Positions 26,622 to 34,858 of a stretch of DNA of 64,000 nucleotides are shown here, piece by piece. Location: contig JADJZA010000001.1 of the NCBI GenBank assembly GCA_016719385.1, forward strand, positions 620,001-684,000, in the 5' to 3' direction. Position 1 is the first letter of the stretch, and each line of letters starts with the position of its first letter. A model generated the notes under the pieces. That model made no database searches and was not told the DNA's origin. It saw only the letters and a list, made by a program, of their open reading frames with translations. Made by a program: the position numbers and the translations under genes. Source of the DNA: Candidatus Microthrix subdominans. GTDB taxonomy: Bacteria; Actinomycetota; Acidimicrobiia; Acidimicrobiales; Microtrichaceae.

Positions 26622-27410
26622 TCAGTCGGCCGCTGTCGGCGGGTCGACCCGGATTCGTTTCGACAGCGCGGCCAGCCGCTCGGCGAAGTCGCCCTGGTCC
26701 ATCGACCACAGCTGGGTGACCAGCTCGCGTTCGACCGCCTCGTCGTGGGTGGCGGCGGTGTCGATCGTGCGCAGCGTGTCGGTGGCGCGGATCAGCAGCT
26801 CCCGGGGGGCGGCGCCCGCACCTGCGGCGAACTCGACGGCGGCGTCGGTCAGGCTGCCCGCCTCGACGCAGTGGTACGCCAGCCCTCGCCGTTCGGCCTC
26901 CTCGCCCTCAAGTACCTGGCCGAAGAGCATCATTGCCGATGCGTTCTGGTGGCCGACCGCCCTCCGCAGCATCCAGCTGTGGCCTCCGCCGGGGTGGATA
27001 CCCAGTGTGAGGAAGCGGGTGTCGAAGCGGGCCGACGGCGACACGATCCGGACGTCGGCGGCCAGCGCCAGGTTCATCCCGGCCCCGACTGCGGCGCCGT
27101 TGACTGCGGCCACCGTCGGCAATGAACAGCGGGCGATGCGCAGAAAGCCGTCGTAGATGGCGCGCAGCCCGTGCTCGCGGGAGTCGCCGAGCGACGACAG
27201 GTCGGCGCCGGCGCAGAAAACGGGCCCGGCCCCGGTGACGACCAGGGCCGACACATCCGGGTCGGACTCCAATGCGTCGACCGCCACGTTGATCTGATCG
27301 CACATGGCGAGCGTGAAGGCGTTGGCGCGGCGTGGGTCGTCGAGGGTGAGGACAGCCACGTGATCGCGCCGCTCGACGCGCACCAGCGGGCGAGCCTCGG
27401 TGTCGTCCAC
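26622..27410 (-). CDS. enoyl-CoA hydratase/isomerase family protein
   Basis: The 262-residue crotonase-fold protein has the N-terminal RVERRDHVAVLTLDDPRRANAF run, oxyanion-hole segments GPVFCAGADLSSL and AAVNGAAVGAGMNLALAAD, and the second-Glu region GIHPGGGHSWML, where the usual catalytic Glu is replaced by the His/Ser pattern seen in many family members. It acts on acyl-CoA thioesters, but hydratase activity is not assured. The GTG at 27410 lies 5 bases after the stop of the epimerase gene, so it is the last gene of a minus-strand operon. Confidence 0.88.
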   Translation of the reverse strand: MDDTEARPLVRVERRDHVAVLTLDDPRRANAFTLAMCDQINVAVDALESDPDVSALVVTGAGPVFCAGADLSSLGDSREHGLRAIYDGFLRIARCSLPTVAAVNGAAVGAGMNLALAADVRIVSPSARFDTRFLTLGIHPGGGHSWMLRRAVGHQNASAMMLFGQVLEGEEAERRGLAYHCVEAGSLTDAAVEFAAGAGAAPRELLIRATDTLRTIDTAATHDEAVERELVTQLWSMDQGDFAERLAALSKRIRVDPPTAAD

Positions 27411-27415
27411 CTCGC

Positions 27416-28498
27416 CTACTCCTCGCTTGGGGCCACGCGGTTGCGCAGCACCGCCGGGGAGTGGCGAAAGAACTGCTCGACGTCGCGTTCGTAGCGATAC
27501 TTCGGCCGGTGACGCCCGATCGTGCGTCGCAAGCGCAGGGCCCGGACGAAGCTGTCGACCGCCTGGGCCGATGTGTAGTCGTAGCCGAATCCGGCTGCTT
27601 TCAGCTTGGAGTTGTCGATGCCCCGCCCGTAGCGCAGCAGCGCCAGGTAGGCGGGGGGCAGGTCGAGCAGGTTGAGCCGCTGCAGCGGCCAGGTGGCCAG
27701 GTCGGCGCCGATCGCCGGGAGGAAGGCCGGGCGTTTGCCGACCATCGAGATCACCTCGCTCCAGGGCAGCAGGCCGTCGCCGGCGACGTTGTAGGTGCCG
27801 GCCAGCCGATGGTTCATCGCAAACAGGATCGAACTGACCACATCGTCCTCGTGGGCGAACTGAAGGCGGGGGTCGAAGCCCAACACCGCCGGAACGACGG
27901 GCAACTCGAGGGCCCGGGTCAGCGGGGTGCGAATGTCGGCGCCCAGCACGTTGGCGAAGCGCAGCATCGACACCGCCACCTCGGGATTGTCGAGGTTGAA
28001 GTCCCGCACGTAGCCCTCCACCTGGGCGATCGACCGCTCGACGTTGGAGCTCGGGCTGCGGCTGCGGGGCGTGTTCTCGGTGAACCAGGTGGGATCCTCG
28101 GGTGCGGTCCCGTAGGCCATGGCGGAGCTCTTGACCACGACGGTGCGCACCGTCGAACCGGGGGCGCTGGCGGCAGCGAACAGGTTCATCGTGCCGATCA
28201 CGTTGATCTCGTGCATCAGGCGGCTGGTCGACTGGGTCGGGTCGACGATCAGGAACGTGTGCAGGATCGTGTCGATGCCGCATTCCTCGACGATCCGGGA
28301 CAGCATCGAATAGTTCTGGTCGGTGCGGACGTATTCGGTCCGCTCCAGCTCGATCGTCGGTTCCTCGACGTCGAGGCCGACGATGTAGTCGACGCGGTCG
28401 TCGGCCTCGAGCGCCTTGGCCACGCGCCCGCCCCAGAAGCTGCTCAGGCCGGTGATCAGCACGTTGGACGGTCCGGTTCGCTTCGCCACGTCAGCCAC
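27416..28498 (-). CDS. NAD-dependent epimerase/dehydratase (GalE2-like)
   Basis: This 360-residue extended short-chain dehydrogenase starts with a Rossmann motif VLITGLSSFWGGRVAKAL (a TGxxxxxG variant) and has VKSSAMAYG, where a YxxxK pair is not obvious: Tyr is present, but the usual Lys spacing is not. It continues with LRFANVLGAD and AGTYNVAGDGLLPWSEV. It closely follows the layout of mycobacterial GalE2 (Rv0501), which also sits next to an acyltransferase. The stop lies 5 bases from the hydratase start. The true sugar or lipid substrate is not known. An 8-base overlap with the acyltransferase gene shows co-transcription. Confidence 0.85.
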   Translation of the reverse strand: MADVAKRTGPSNVLITGLSSFWGGRVAKALEADDRVDYIVGLDVEEPTIELERTEYVRTDQNYSMLSRIVEECGIDTILHTFLIVDPTQSTSRLMHEINVIGTMNLFAAASAPGSTVRTVVVKSSAMAYGTAPEDPTWFTENTPRSRSPSSNVERSIAQVEGYVRDFNLDNPEVAVSMLRFANVLGADIRTPLTRALELPVVPAVLGFDPRLQFAHEDDVVSSILFAMNHRLAGTYNVAGDGLLPWSEVISMVGKRPAFLPAIGADLATWPLQRLNLLDLPPAYLALLRYGRGIDNSKLKAAGFGYDYTSAQAVDSFVRALRLRRTIGRHRPKYRYERDVEQFFRHSPAVLRNRVAPSEE

Positions 28499-29420
28499 CC
28501 CACCAGTTCCGTCGTTCGGCGGCCATCTCGTAGAGGGCCTCTTGAATCTTGCCCTGGATCTCTTGGGAGCCGTCCATGATGCGGGTGCGGGAGTAGCGGT
28601 GCTGAGACGGCGGCACGTCGAAGGTGACCGGCGGCAACACCCGCAGCTTGAACTTGGCCGGCAGCGGCACCAGCGTGCCGAGCGGCCCGAGCACGAGGCT
28701 CTGGGGTGTCACCGGCAGGTACGGCACGCCGAGCATCTTGGCCCCCGGAAGCCTCCAGAGGATCGGGTTGGCCTCCTCGTTGCCCATGACGGCGATCGGG
28801 ATGATCGGCACCCCCGCCCGCATGGCGATCTCGACAAACCCGCCCCGTCCGAAGCGGGCCAGCTTGTAGCGGTTGCCGATCGTCTTCGACGTGCCTTTGA
28901 CGCCCTCGGGGAACACCAGCACCAGCTGACCCTGTCCGTTGAGCAGCCGGTAGGCATTGTCCGGGTGGGCGGGCAGTCCCCCCGCCCGCGACCACAGGGT
29001 GCCGACGACGGGGATTTTGCGGAAGAAGTTGTCGGCCAGCCCGTAGACCGGGCGTTCGAGCTCGGTCTCGATGCCGTGCATGATCACCGGGGCATCGGAG
29101 GGCACAGCGCCGGCGTGGTTGGCCACCAGCAGGGCACCACCATCGGTGGGGATGTGCTCAAGCCCCTCCCACTCCGCCCGGAAGTAGTGGCGGTAGACCG
29201 GGTCAAACGCCTTGCGGACCAACCCGCGCATTCGTTCGGAACGGCCCCATTCGTCCACGTCGCCGAGGCGGGGGTCGTCGTCGGGTGCCATCGCCTTCTC
29301 GGTCGTCGGCACGTGCACCAGTTCCCGCCCGGCGGTCAGCGGGTCGTCGACATGTTGATGCCGTTTCTCGGCGAGCGACACCACCGGTGCCTCGGGCCGA
29401 TCGCCGGGGCGCTCAGCCAT
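28491..29420 (-). CDS. lysophospholipid acyltransferase family protein
   Basis: The 309-residue protein has a PlsC-like core after a polar N-terminus of about 90 residues. The acceptor motif is NHAGAVPSD (His to Asp spaced by six residues, as in the mycobacterial Rv0502 type), followed by the glycerol-phosphate-binding FPEGVKGTSKT and a proline-rich VPYLPVTP segment. It probably transfers fatty acyl chains to a lipid acceptor at the membrane. It overlaps the epimerase gene by 8 bases and is the first gene of the three-gene minus-strand operon. Substrate inferred from family only. Confidence 0.85.
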   Translation of the reverse strand: MAERPGDRPEAPVVSLAEKRHQHVDDPLTAGRELVHVPTTEKAMAPDDDPRLGDVDEWGRSERMRGLVRKAFDPVYRHYFRAEWEGLEHIPTDGGALLVANHAGAVPSDAPVIMHGIETELERPVYGLADNFFRKIPVVGTLWSRAGGLPAHPDNAYRLLNGQGQLVLVFPEGVKGTSKTIGNRYKLARFGRGGFVEIAMRAGVPIIPIAVMGNEEANPILWRLPGAKMLGVPYLPVTPQSLVLGPLGTLVPLPAKFKLRVLPPVTFDVPPSQHRYSRTRIMDGSQEIQGKIQEALYEMAAERRNWWGG

Positions 29421-29517
29421 GATGCGCGCCGGTCGGGCAGCGGTTGAAGTTGGGTCCCGCCGGGAGGGTCATCAGCTCAGCATAGAGGGGGCGCCGCCGT
29501 GCCGCGACGTGCTCGGG

Positions 29518-30756
29518 TCAGCCAGGGGCGCCGGCGAAGTCGCTCCTCAAACAGACCCGCTCGGCGAGACCGAAGCCGCTGACGTTGCGGCCGAAGGCCC
29601 CGGGAGCCTCCGCTTCGGCCGCCAGCGACACGGTGCTTGGCGGTGCGGTGGCGCCCAGCCCCACCCAGTCCTCGCCGAAGCCGAGCACCGACAGCCCCGC
29701 TGGCGGGTTGGACGCGTCGATGACTGCACCGACGGTCAGCACCGAGATACCCGGCCCGGGCGCGACGGCGATGGGGATGGCGCGCTCGGTCGTGGTCAGC
29801 GAGGCCCCGGTCACCCAGATGGACCGCAGCTTGTCTTGGGCCAGCCCGAAATAGATCGGTCCGACCTGCAGCACCCGTTCGACGCCGACGAAGCAGGGTG
29901 GCACCGCTGGGTACTGCACCTGAGAGACGACCAGCGACAGCGCTTCGGTCAGCTCGCCCTCGGTGGCGCCGAGGCGCAGCGGGCCAAGGCCGGCGGCGGT
30001 GAGGTCGAGGCGATCGGGAAACTCGGTGACCGGCAGGGATTCGCCGCCATCGACACTCGTCGGGGGCTTGTCGGACACCAGCTTCAAGCGACCGCCGCCG
30101 ACGATGGCCTGCACCTGGCGCACGGTCTGTTGGCCCTGCGGATCCTGTGTCTGCGCGTCCGGAGCCAGCACCGACACGCCGACCCGACGGTCACCGGTCG
30201 CCTCGGGGATGATCACGGTCGAGGTCCGCTCGATCGGTGCGACCGACACGGCGGAGAGCGTTGGCTCCTTTGCCGAGGCGTGCCAGAAGCTGAGCGACAG
30301 CGCCACCTGCTCCTGACCCTCGCTGCATCGATAGGCGGCCGCCAGGTCGTCCAAGCCGTCCCCGTCGAAGTCGTCCAGGCGGGCGGTGCCGACCCGCTCG
30401 ATCTGCACGCTCGTGCCGTCGGCCAACTTGGTACCGGCGCCGCCGTCGGTCAGCTCGACCTTCCTGGCGCCCTGCCCGCAGTCGACCGCCGCCGTGCCGT
30501 CGGTGGCCAGGTCCTCGGTGAGCGGTGGCGCCTTGGGTGTCTTGTTCGTCGTGGTCGATCCTGCGTCGTCCTCGATGAACGTCGTCGAGCTGGCCGAGCT
30601 GTCGACCACTCGCCCGTCGGCGTCGAGCTGCACCTGGCGCTCCACCCGTTCGACCCGCACTTTGCTCCTCGAGCACGAGGTCGACAGCAGCAACAGGGTG
30701 GTTGCGCCCAGGGCCGCGAGGGTGCGGCCCCGTCGAGCCCGGGGGAGTGCCTGCAT
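29518..30756 (-). CDS. predicted lipoprotein with FG-GAP/EF-hand-like segment
   Basis: The 412-residue product begins with a basic region and a hydrophobic signal ending in a lipobox LLSTSC, so it is probably a membrane-anchored secreted lipoprotein. The mature part has an acidic Ser/Thr-rich region and LDDFDGDGLDDLAAAYRC near residue 135, a calcium-binding-loop-like DxDxDG motif of the FG-GAP kind. The C-terminal half is predicted beta-rich with two Cys. No family is recognised. It lies upstream of the acyltransferase operon on the same strand, about 100 bases away, and a role in the envelope is a guess. Confidence 0.75.
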   Translation of the reverse strand: MQALPRARRGRTLAALGATTLLLLSTSCSRSKVRVERVERQVQLDADGRVVDSSASSTTFIEDDAGSTTTNKTPKAPPLTEDLATDGTAAVDCGQGARKVELTDGGAGTKLADGTSVQIERVGTARLDDFDGDGLDDLAAAYRCSEGQEQVALSLSFWHASAKEPTLSAVSVAPIERTSTVIIPEATGDRRVGVSVLAPDAQTQDPQGQQTVRQVQAIVGGGRLKLVSDKPPTSVDGGESLPVTEFPDRLDLTAAGLGPLRLGATEGELTEALSLVVSQVQYPAVPPCFVGVERVLQVGPIYFGLAQDKLRSIWVTGASLTTTERAIPIAVAPGPGISVLTVGAVIDASNPPAGLSVLGFGEDWVGLGATAPPSTVSLAAEAEAPGAFGRNVSGFGLAERVCLRSDFAGAPG

Positions 30757-30905
30757 CGTCTGTACCGCCCTTGAATCATGAAATCGCGACGCTCACCGCT
30801 GGAGCCGCATCGCGCCGACTTCCAATCGCAGAGGATATGCGCGCAGTGTTGTTCAGCACGAGGTCTCGTCCGTGGTCGCAGGCTTGAGTGTCACAGCGGA
30901 TCGCC

Positions 30906-31232
30906 ATGATGGCTTTCGTGAACGTGACCTCGCTTGATTTCGCCCGAACCAGCCGCCGGGTGGCGGCGGAGGCCCGACGCGGTGGCCTCGCCGTTCCCGT
31001 GTTTCGCAGTCCGCCGGCCACGCCCGGCCTCGACCGCACGCTCAAGCGCCGCCCGGACGGCAGCCCGGTGGTGGCCATTCGGCTGGGTGGCCGCCCCGAG
31101 GCGGCGGTGTGTGCCGACCTGATCGACGGCGTGTTGGCGGTCAATGCGCTCGATGCCCGCGCCTCCGCCCACTGGCGACGGGTGTTGTGGGCGGCGGCCA
31201 CCGGTACCGCGACCGACCGGGCCGCCGCCTGA
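30906..31232 (+). CDS. uncharacterised small protein (about 108 residues)
   Basis: The frame runs from ATG 30906 (AGCGGA 6 bases upstream) or the neighbouring ATG 30909 to TGA 31232. The product starts with FVNVTSLDFARTSRRVA and contains FRSPPATPGLDRTLKRRPDGS, then VVAIRLGGRPEAAVCADLI. These are compact conserved-looking blocks with a hydrophobic centre, but no family is recognised. Base composition at third codon positions supports coding. It precedes tRNA-Leu by about 35 bases. It could be a small regulatory or DNA-associated protein, but nothing proves this. Confidence 0.6.
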   Translation: MMAFVNVTSLDFARTSRRVAAEARRGGLAVPVFRSPPATPGLDRTLKRRPDGSPVVAIRLGGRPEAAVCADLIDGVLAVNALDARASAHWRRVLWAAATGTATDRAAA

Positions 31233-31267
31233 GCGGCGTCTCGCCGGGCGGTACGGTTGGCCGCCTG

Positions 31268-31353
31268 GCCCGGGTGGCGAAACTGGCAGACGCAGGGGGC
31301 TTAAACCCCCTGGGAGTTCACTCTCCGTGCGGGTTCGAATCCCGCCCCGGGCA
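31268..31353 (+). tRNA. tRNA-Leu (UAA)
   Basis: The sequence folds into a class II tRNA. The acceptor stem GCCCGGG pairs with CCCGGGC at the 3' end. The anticodon stem of five G-C pairs holds the loop CTTAAAC, giving anticodon UAA. A long variable arm follows (31310-31328), and the T arm has GGTTCGAATCC. The CCA end is not encoded: the discriminator A at 31353 is followed by CAC. Confidence 0.95.
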
Positions 31354-31441
31354 CACTGGAGCACTGCCATGCGGTTTCGGATGCATGATTCATACGGGGC
31401 CTCTAGACTCACCTAGCCATACGACATTGGAGGAAGCCGAT

Positions 31442-31579
31442 ATGGCGAAGAAGAAGTCCGACGGCAAGGGCAAGAAGGGCGAGGCCAAGGCCGAGCTCAA
31501 GAAGCTGGAGAAGAAGGCCGACAAGCTCAAGGCCAAGGCCAAGGGCAAGAAGAAGGGCAAGGGCAAGAAGAAGGGTTAA
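31442..31579 (+). CDS. lysine-rich 45-residue basic protein
   Basis: A strong ribosome binding site (GGAGGAAG, 5-6 bases before the ATG at 31442) precedes a frame whose product has 22 lysines in 45 residues, from MAKKKSDGKGKK to a KGKKKGKGKKKG tail, with few acidic residues and no hydrophobic core. It resembles histone-H1-like or ribosome-associated basic tails and probably binds nucleic acid or polyphosphate. Only the composition supports this. It lies between tRNA-Leu and a strong hairpin (31627-31660) and appears to be a single-gene unit. Confidence 0.7.
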   Translation: MAKKKSDGKGKKGEAKAELKKLEKKADKLKAKAKGKKKGKGKKKG

Positions 31580-31626
31580 CCGGCGAGTCAACCCGCCGCT
31601 AGCGGCGGCGACGGCTCCGGTCGTTG

Positions 31627-31660
31627 CGGTGGCCAGGCCCGTCATTGGGCCTGGCCACCG
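31627..31660. terminator. 14-bp hairpin after the lysine-rich gene
   Basis: The arm 31627-31640 (CGGTGGCCAGGCCC) and its exact reverse complement at 31647-31660 flank a 6-base loop GTCATT. The stem is perfect and very GC-rich, lacking a T run. It lies about 45 bases after the lysine-rich gene on one side and before the minus-strand uvrA scar on the other, and could stop transcription in both directions. Confidence 0.75.
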
Positions 31661-31692
31661 GCGCGATCGGGCCTACCTGCAGACCGACCGGC

Positions 31693-31975
31693 TCACCGAG
31701 CGCCCCTGACACGCGACAGGCGTGCGGCGAGGAATGGCCCGGTGACGCTGTTGGAGTCCGACGCGACCCGGCTCGGTAAGCCGGTCGCGATCACCCGACC
31801 GTCGGTCGGGAGCTGGGCGATCCACCGCGCTGCTGAACAGCGACCGCCGGCGTGAGGCCGGTGATCTCCTGCACCCGCGGCGCTCCCACCTGCGCCAGCA
31901 ACCGCCGGGCAGAGGGGGCGACCGACTCAAAGTAGCGGCGCTGCGCCTCGATATGGCGCAACCCTGATCGGCCCC
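31693..31975 (-). pseudogene. internally deleted uvrA-like remnant
   Basis: Reading the minus strand, EAQRRYFESVAPSARRLL and AQVGAPRVQEITGL then TPAVAVQQRGG match the region of UvrA-type ATPases that follows the first Walker motif (EAQRRYFESV...LPPAVALQQ in UvrA2-like proteins). This frame stops at 31791. In another frame, directly adjoining, RVIATGLPSRVASDSNSVTG and PFLAARL match the extreme C-terminus of UvrA proteins (VVATGTPE...GPFLA). So several hundred middle codons are missing and the ends are joined out of frame. The start and Walker A are eroded. It is non-functional, and a parent uvrA copy should exist elsewhere. It lies just after the acyl-CoA ligase fusion gene. Confidence 0.7.
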
Positions 31976-31989
31976 ACCAGGCCGGTCCC

Positions 31990-34158
31990 TCAGCTTGTAC
32001 GACGCCGCAAGGCGATGACGCCGTCGACCAGGGTTGCCTCCTGGCCGTTGGGCCCGGTTGCCTGACGCTCGGCGGTGTCGCAGCGCTGCACGTCCCAGTC
32101 GGTGGGGTCGACGTCGAGGTCGGCCAGGTCGTCGGCCGGCTCGGGCAAACCTGGCGCATCCTCGGACACCTCGGCCCACGGGGGGAACTCGGCATGGCTC
32201 ACGATCAGCAGCGTGCCCCCGGGGGCCACTGCGCCGGCGGCTCGGCGCAGGATGTCGGTTCGGGCCAGCGCACCCGCCGAATGGAGGAACTGCGCCGACA
32301 CCAGGTCGTAGTTGCCCTCGGGGAACGAGTCGCCCAGCTCGTGTCGTTGCCAGTCGATCCGGTCGGCCAGCCCTCGTGCGTCGGCCTGCGCCGCGCCGCG
32401 ATCGAGGGCGGTCCGGGAGATGTCGACGGCGGTCACGTCCCAGCCCTGTTCGGCAAGCCACAGCGCATCGCCGCCCTCGCCGCATCCCAGATCGAGCGCC
32501 CGCCCGGGCGTCAGCTCGGCGGCGTTTGCGGCCAGCACTGGGTTCACCTTGCCGCTCCACAGCTGGGGGCGTTCGAGATACTTGCCTTCCCAATACTCGG
32601 CAGGGCTCTCCGCATCGTCCCACCAGGCGGCGCGCAACGGCGCCTTGAGCAACTTGCCGGCGGCCGAGCGGGGCAGCGCGTCGTGGGTCTCGAAGCTGCG
32701 CGGGCACTTGTAGCCGGCCATCCGCTTCCGACACCACGCCACCGCCTCGGCCTCCGTCTCTTCGCTCCACCTCGAACCATCGGTGAGCGACACGGCTGCA
32801 TGCACCGACTCGCCCATAGCGTCGTCCGGCACGGCGAACACGGCGACGTCGGCGATCGCCGGGTGGTCGGCCAGCACCGCCTCGATCTCGGCGGGGTAGA
32901 TGTTGACCCCGCCCGACACGATCATGTCGATCGTGCGGCCTGAGAGATACAGGTACCCGTCCTCGTCCACCCAGCCGACGTCGCCCAGGGTGCCGAAGCC
33001 GTCGCGGTGCGCCGACGCCGTCTTCTCCGGCGCGTTGTGGTACTCGAAATCGCTACCGAGCAGGCTGCGGAACCACACCTGGCCGGGCTGGCCCTGGGGC
33101 ACCGGCTCACCCCGGTCATCGAGCAGGGCCAGCTCGAAACTGGGCAGGGCCTTGCCGACGCTGCCCGGCCGCTCGAGCCACTCCTCGGCGGTGATCACCG
33201 AGATGAAGCCGCCCTCGGTGCCGCCGTAGTACTCGGTGACGATCGGCCCGACCGCCTCGATCATGTCCCGCTTCAACTGGGGCGGACAGGCGGCGGCGCC
33301 GTGGATGATCGAACGCAATGAGGCGCCGGAGAACGACTCCCACCGGGTACGGGGCAGCTCGATCAGCCGCATCATCTGCGTCGGCACCAGGTGGGTGTTG
33401 GTGACGTGATGCTCGTCGATCAACGCGAGCAACTCTCCGGCGTCGAAGCGGTGCTGGAGCACCACCGTGTCGCCACAGATCAGGGCGAAGTGGGCGAACA
33501 CCCACTGGGCCGAGTGATAGATCGGCCCGCACACCAATTGCGTGCCGCCGTCGGCGGTCGAGAGTTCCATCGCCGGCGCCAGCGCATGGGCGATCAGCGT
33601 CAACACCTCCGGCGGGCCGCCGACTGCGCCGAGCGCCGACCGGACGCCCTTGGGCCGGCCGGTGGTGCCCGACGTATAGAACATCGGGCCGCCCCGCTCA
33701 GCGTCGGCGATCTCGCCCGGTGCGCCCGAGGCAACGACCCGTCGGTAGTCCTCAAACCCGTCGGCGGTCCCGTCGACGACGATCAACGCCCCGGGTCGGT
33801 TGGCGTGCTCGGCCACCAGTGCGTCGGCGACCACGTCGATCCAACGACGGTCGACGACGATGGCCGCTGCGGCGGTGTCGCCGAGCACATAGGCCACCTC
33901 GTCGGCCACCCAGTGCCAGTTGACCGGCACGAGCAGCCAGCCGCCGTGGGCGCAGGCGAGCGCCACCTCGATCGCCTCGGCCTGGTTGCCCAGCATCGCC
34001 ATCACGCAGTCGCCCGATGTCAGCCCCCGGTCGCGCAGCGCATGCACCAGCCGCTCGACCCGTTCGTTCAGCTGGCCCCAGGTGGTGGCACCACGGCTGT
34101 CGACGATCGCGTTTTCGTCGCGATGCTCCGCAACGATCTGATCCAACAGCACGGCCAT
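31990..34158 (-). CDS. AMP-dependent acyl-CoA synthetase fused to SAM methyltransferase
   Basis: The 722-residue protein has a full acyl-CoA synthetase (about 1-510): P-loop FYTSGTTGRPKG, the EYYGGTEGG segment near residue 302, GDVGWVDEDGYLYLSGR and the hinge, and the catalytic Lys in RSAAGKLLKAPLR. The last 195 residues form a class I methyltransferase: YWEGKYLERPQLWSG, the SAM-binding LDLGCGEGGDALWLA and VSAQFLHS. An in-frame join near RAAWWDDAESPAEYWE, with no stop or start, makes one polypeptide. GGGAAGGGAG lies 7 bases upstream of the ATG. It follows the CGNR regulator by 27 bases in the same direction. Fatty or aromatic acid activation is inferred by family; the methyl acceptor is unknown. 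Confidence 0.88.
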   Translation of the reverse strand: MAVLLDQIVAEHRDENAIVDSRGATTWGQLNERVERLVHALRDRGLTSGDCVMAMLGNQAEAIEVALACAHGGWLLVPVNWHWVADEVAYVLGDTAAAAIVVDRRWIDVVADALVAEHANRPGALIVVDGTADGFEDYRRVVASGAPGEIADAERGGPMFYTSGTTGRPKGVRSALGAVGGPPEVLTLIAHALAPAMELSTADGGTQLVCGPIYHSAQWVFAHFALICGDTVVLQHRFDAGELLALIDEHHVTNTHLVPTQMMRLIELPRTRWESFSGASLRSIIHGAAACPPQLKRDMIEAVGPIVTEYYGGTEGGFISVITAEEWLERPGSVGKALPSFELALLDDRGEPVPQGQPGQVWFRSLLGSDFEYHNAPEKTASAHRDGFGTLGDVGWVDEDGYLYLSGRTIDMIVSGGVNIYPAEIEAVLADHPAIADVAVFAVPDDAMGESVHAAVSLTDGSRWSEETEAEAVAWCRKRMAGYKCPRSFETHDALPRSAAGKLLKAPLRAAWWDDAESPAEYWEGKYLERPQLWSGKVNPVLAANAAELTPGRALDLGCGEGGDALWLAEQGWDVTAVDISRTALDRGAAQADARGLADRIDWQRHELGDSFPEGNYDLVSAQFLHSAGALARTDILRRAAGAVAPGGTLLIVSHAEFPPWAEVSEDAPGLPEPADDLADLDVDPTDWDVQRCDTAERQATGPNGQEATLVDGVIALRRRTS

Positions 34159-34185
34159 GAGCTGCTCCCTTCCCCGTGGTGGACG

Positions 34186-34740
34186 CTACCTGGCGTTGGC
34201 GCGGCGACGGGCCCGATGGTCGGCGGTGTGGGTGCGGCTGGCGCAGCGGGGATCGGAACAGAACCGGCGCGACCGGTTGCGGGTGGTGTCATAGAACAGC
34301 CAGTCGCATCCCGAGGCGTCACATTGGCCAAACCGGGCGGTGCCGCGCTCGCACACCTCCTGGGCCAGTGCCATGACGATGTCGGAGATCACCTGGTCGT
34401 CGAACGTCGCCGTGGTGGGAGTCCAGTGAATGTGGGCGGGCAGGCCGTCGTGCTCGGAGATCGACGGGGCGATCGGAAGCTCGGTGAGCTGCTCGTTGAT
34501 GCGCTTGGACGCAGCGGTTGTCTCCAGCCGGTGGAGTTCGACGAGGAGGGGGGTGAGGTCGTTGAGGCGGGTGATCATGCGATAGATCGAGGCGGCCGAA
34601 GCGTCGGCGGCGCGGCTGAAACCGGCGTCGTCCAACGTGCGCCGAACGTCGAGGGCGCCGTCGGCCAGCGCGTTGGCCAGTTGGAAGGCGACCTCGATGG
34701 TCAGGCGAATCTCGGACTGGGTGGCTGAAGCGAGTTCCAT
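34186..34740 (-). CDS. CGNR zinc-finger regulator
   Basis: The 184-residue product has an N-terminal helical domain with ALADGALDVRRTLDDAGFSRAADASA and a C-terminal zinc finger: FGQCDASGCDWLFYD, then RSRRFCSDPRCASR, with four Cys in the order CxxxxC ... CxxxxC. The final CASR is the family CGNR position. These proteins are regarded as transcription factors. It is divergent from the PQ-loop gene, with a perfect palindrome in the shared promoter region, and precedes the acyl-CoA ligase fusion by 27 bases, so it may control both. Confidence 0.88.
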   Translation of the reverse strand: MELASATQSEIRLTIEVAFQLANALADGALDVRRTLDDAGFSRAADASAASIYRMITRLNDLTPLLVELHRLETTAASKRINEQLTELPIAPSISEHDGLPAHIHWTPTTATFDDQVISDIVMALAQEVCERGTARFGQCDASGCDWLFYDTTRNRSRRFCSDPRCASRTHTADHRARRRANAR

Positions 34741-34800
34741 GATGGGTGTCCCCGGGGAGATGGTCGACGTGAGGCGTGAACCCGTGGTAGACCCTGACGC

Positions 34801-34826
34801 TATTCTGAGGGCTAACCGTCGTTAGC
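34801..34826. promoter_or_regulatory. candidate operator between CGNR and PQ-loop genes
   Basis: A TATTCT box (34801-34806) reads towards the PQ-loop gene. Just downstream a perfect dyad GCTAAC (34811-34816) with GTTAGC (34821-34826) and a 4-base centre lies where transcription would start. A repressor bound there would block initiation. The CGNR protein is the obvious candidate but binding is unproven. Confidence 0.45.
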
Positions 34827-34858
34827 ACCTTACATCTTGACCCCTCCGAGAGGTATGT

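Noticed and set aside
31268..31660. tRNA-Leu as the attachment site of an integrated element
   Set aside because: No second copy of the tRNA 3' end and no integrase gene were noticed nearby; the uvrA scar is better explained by internal deletion.
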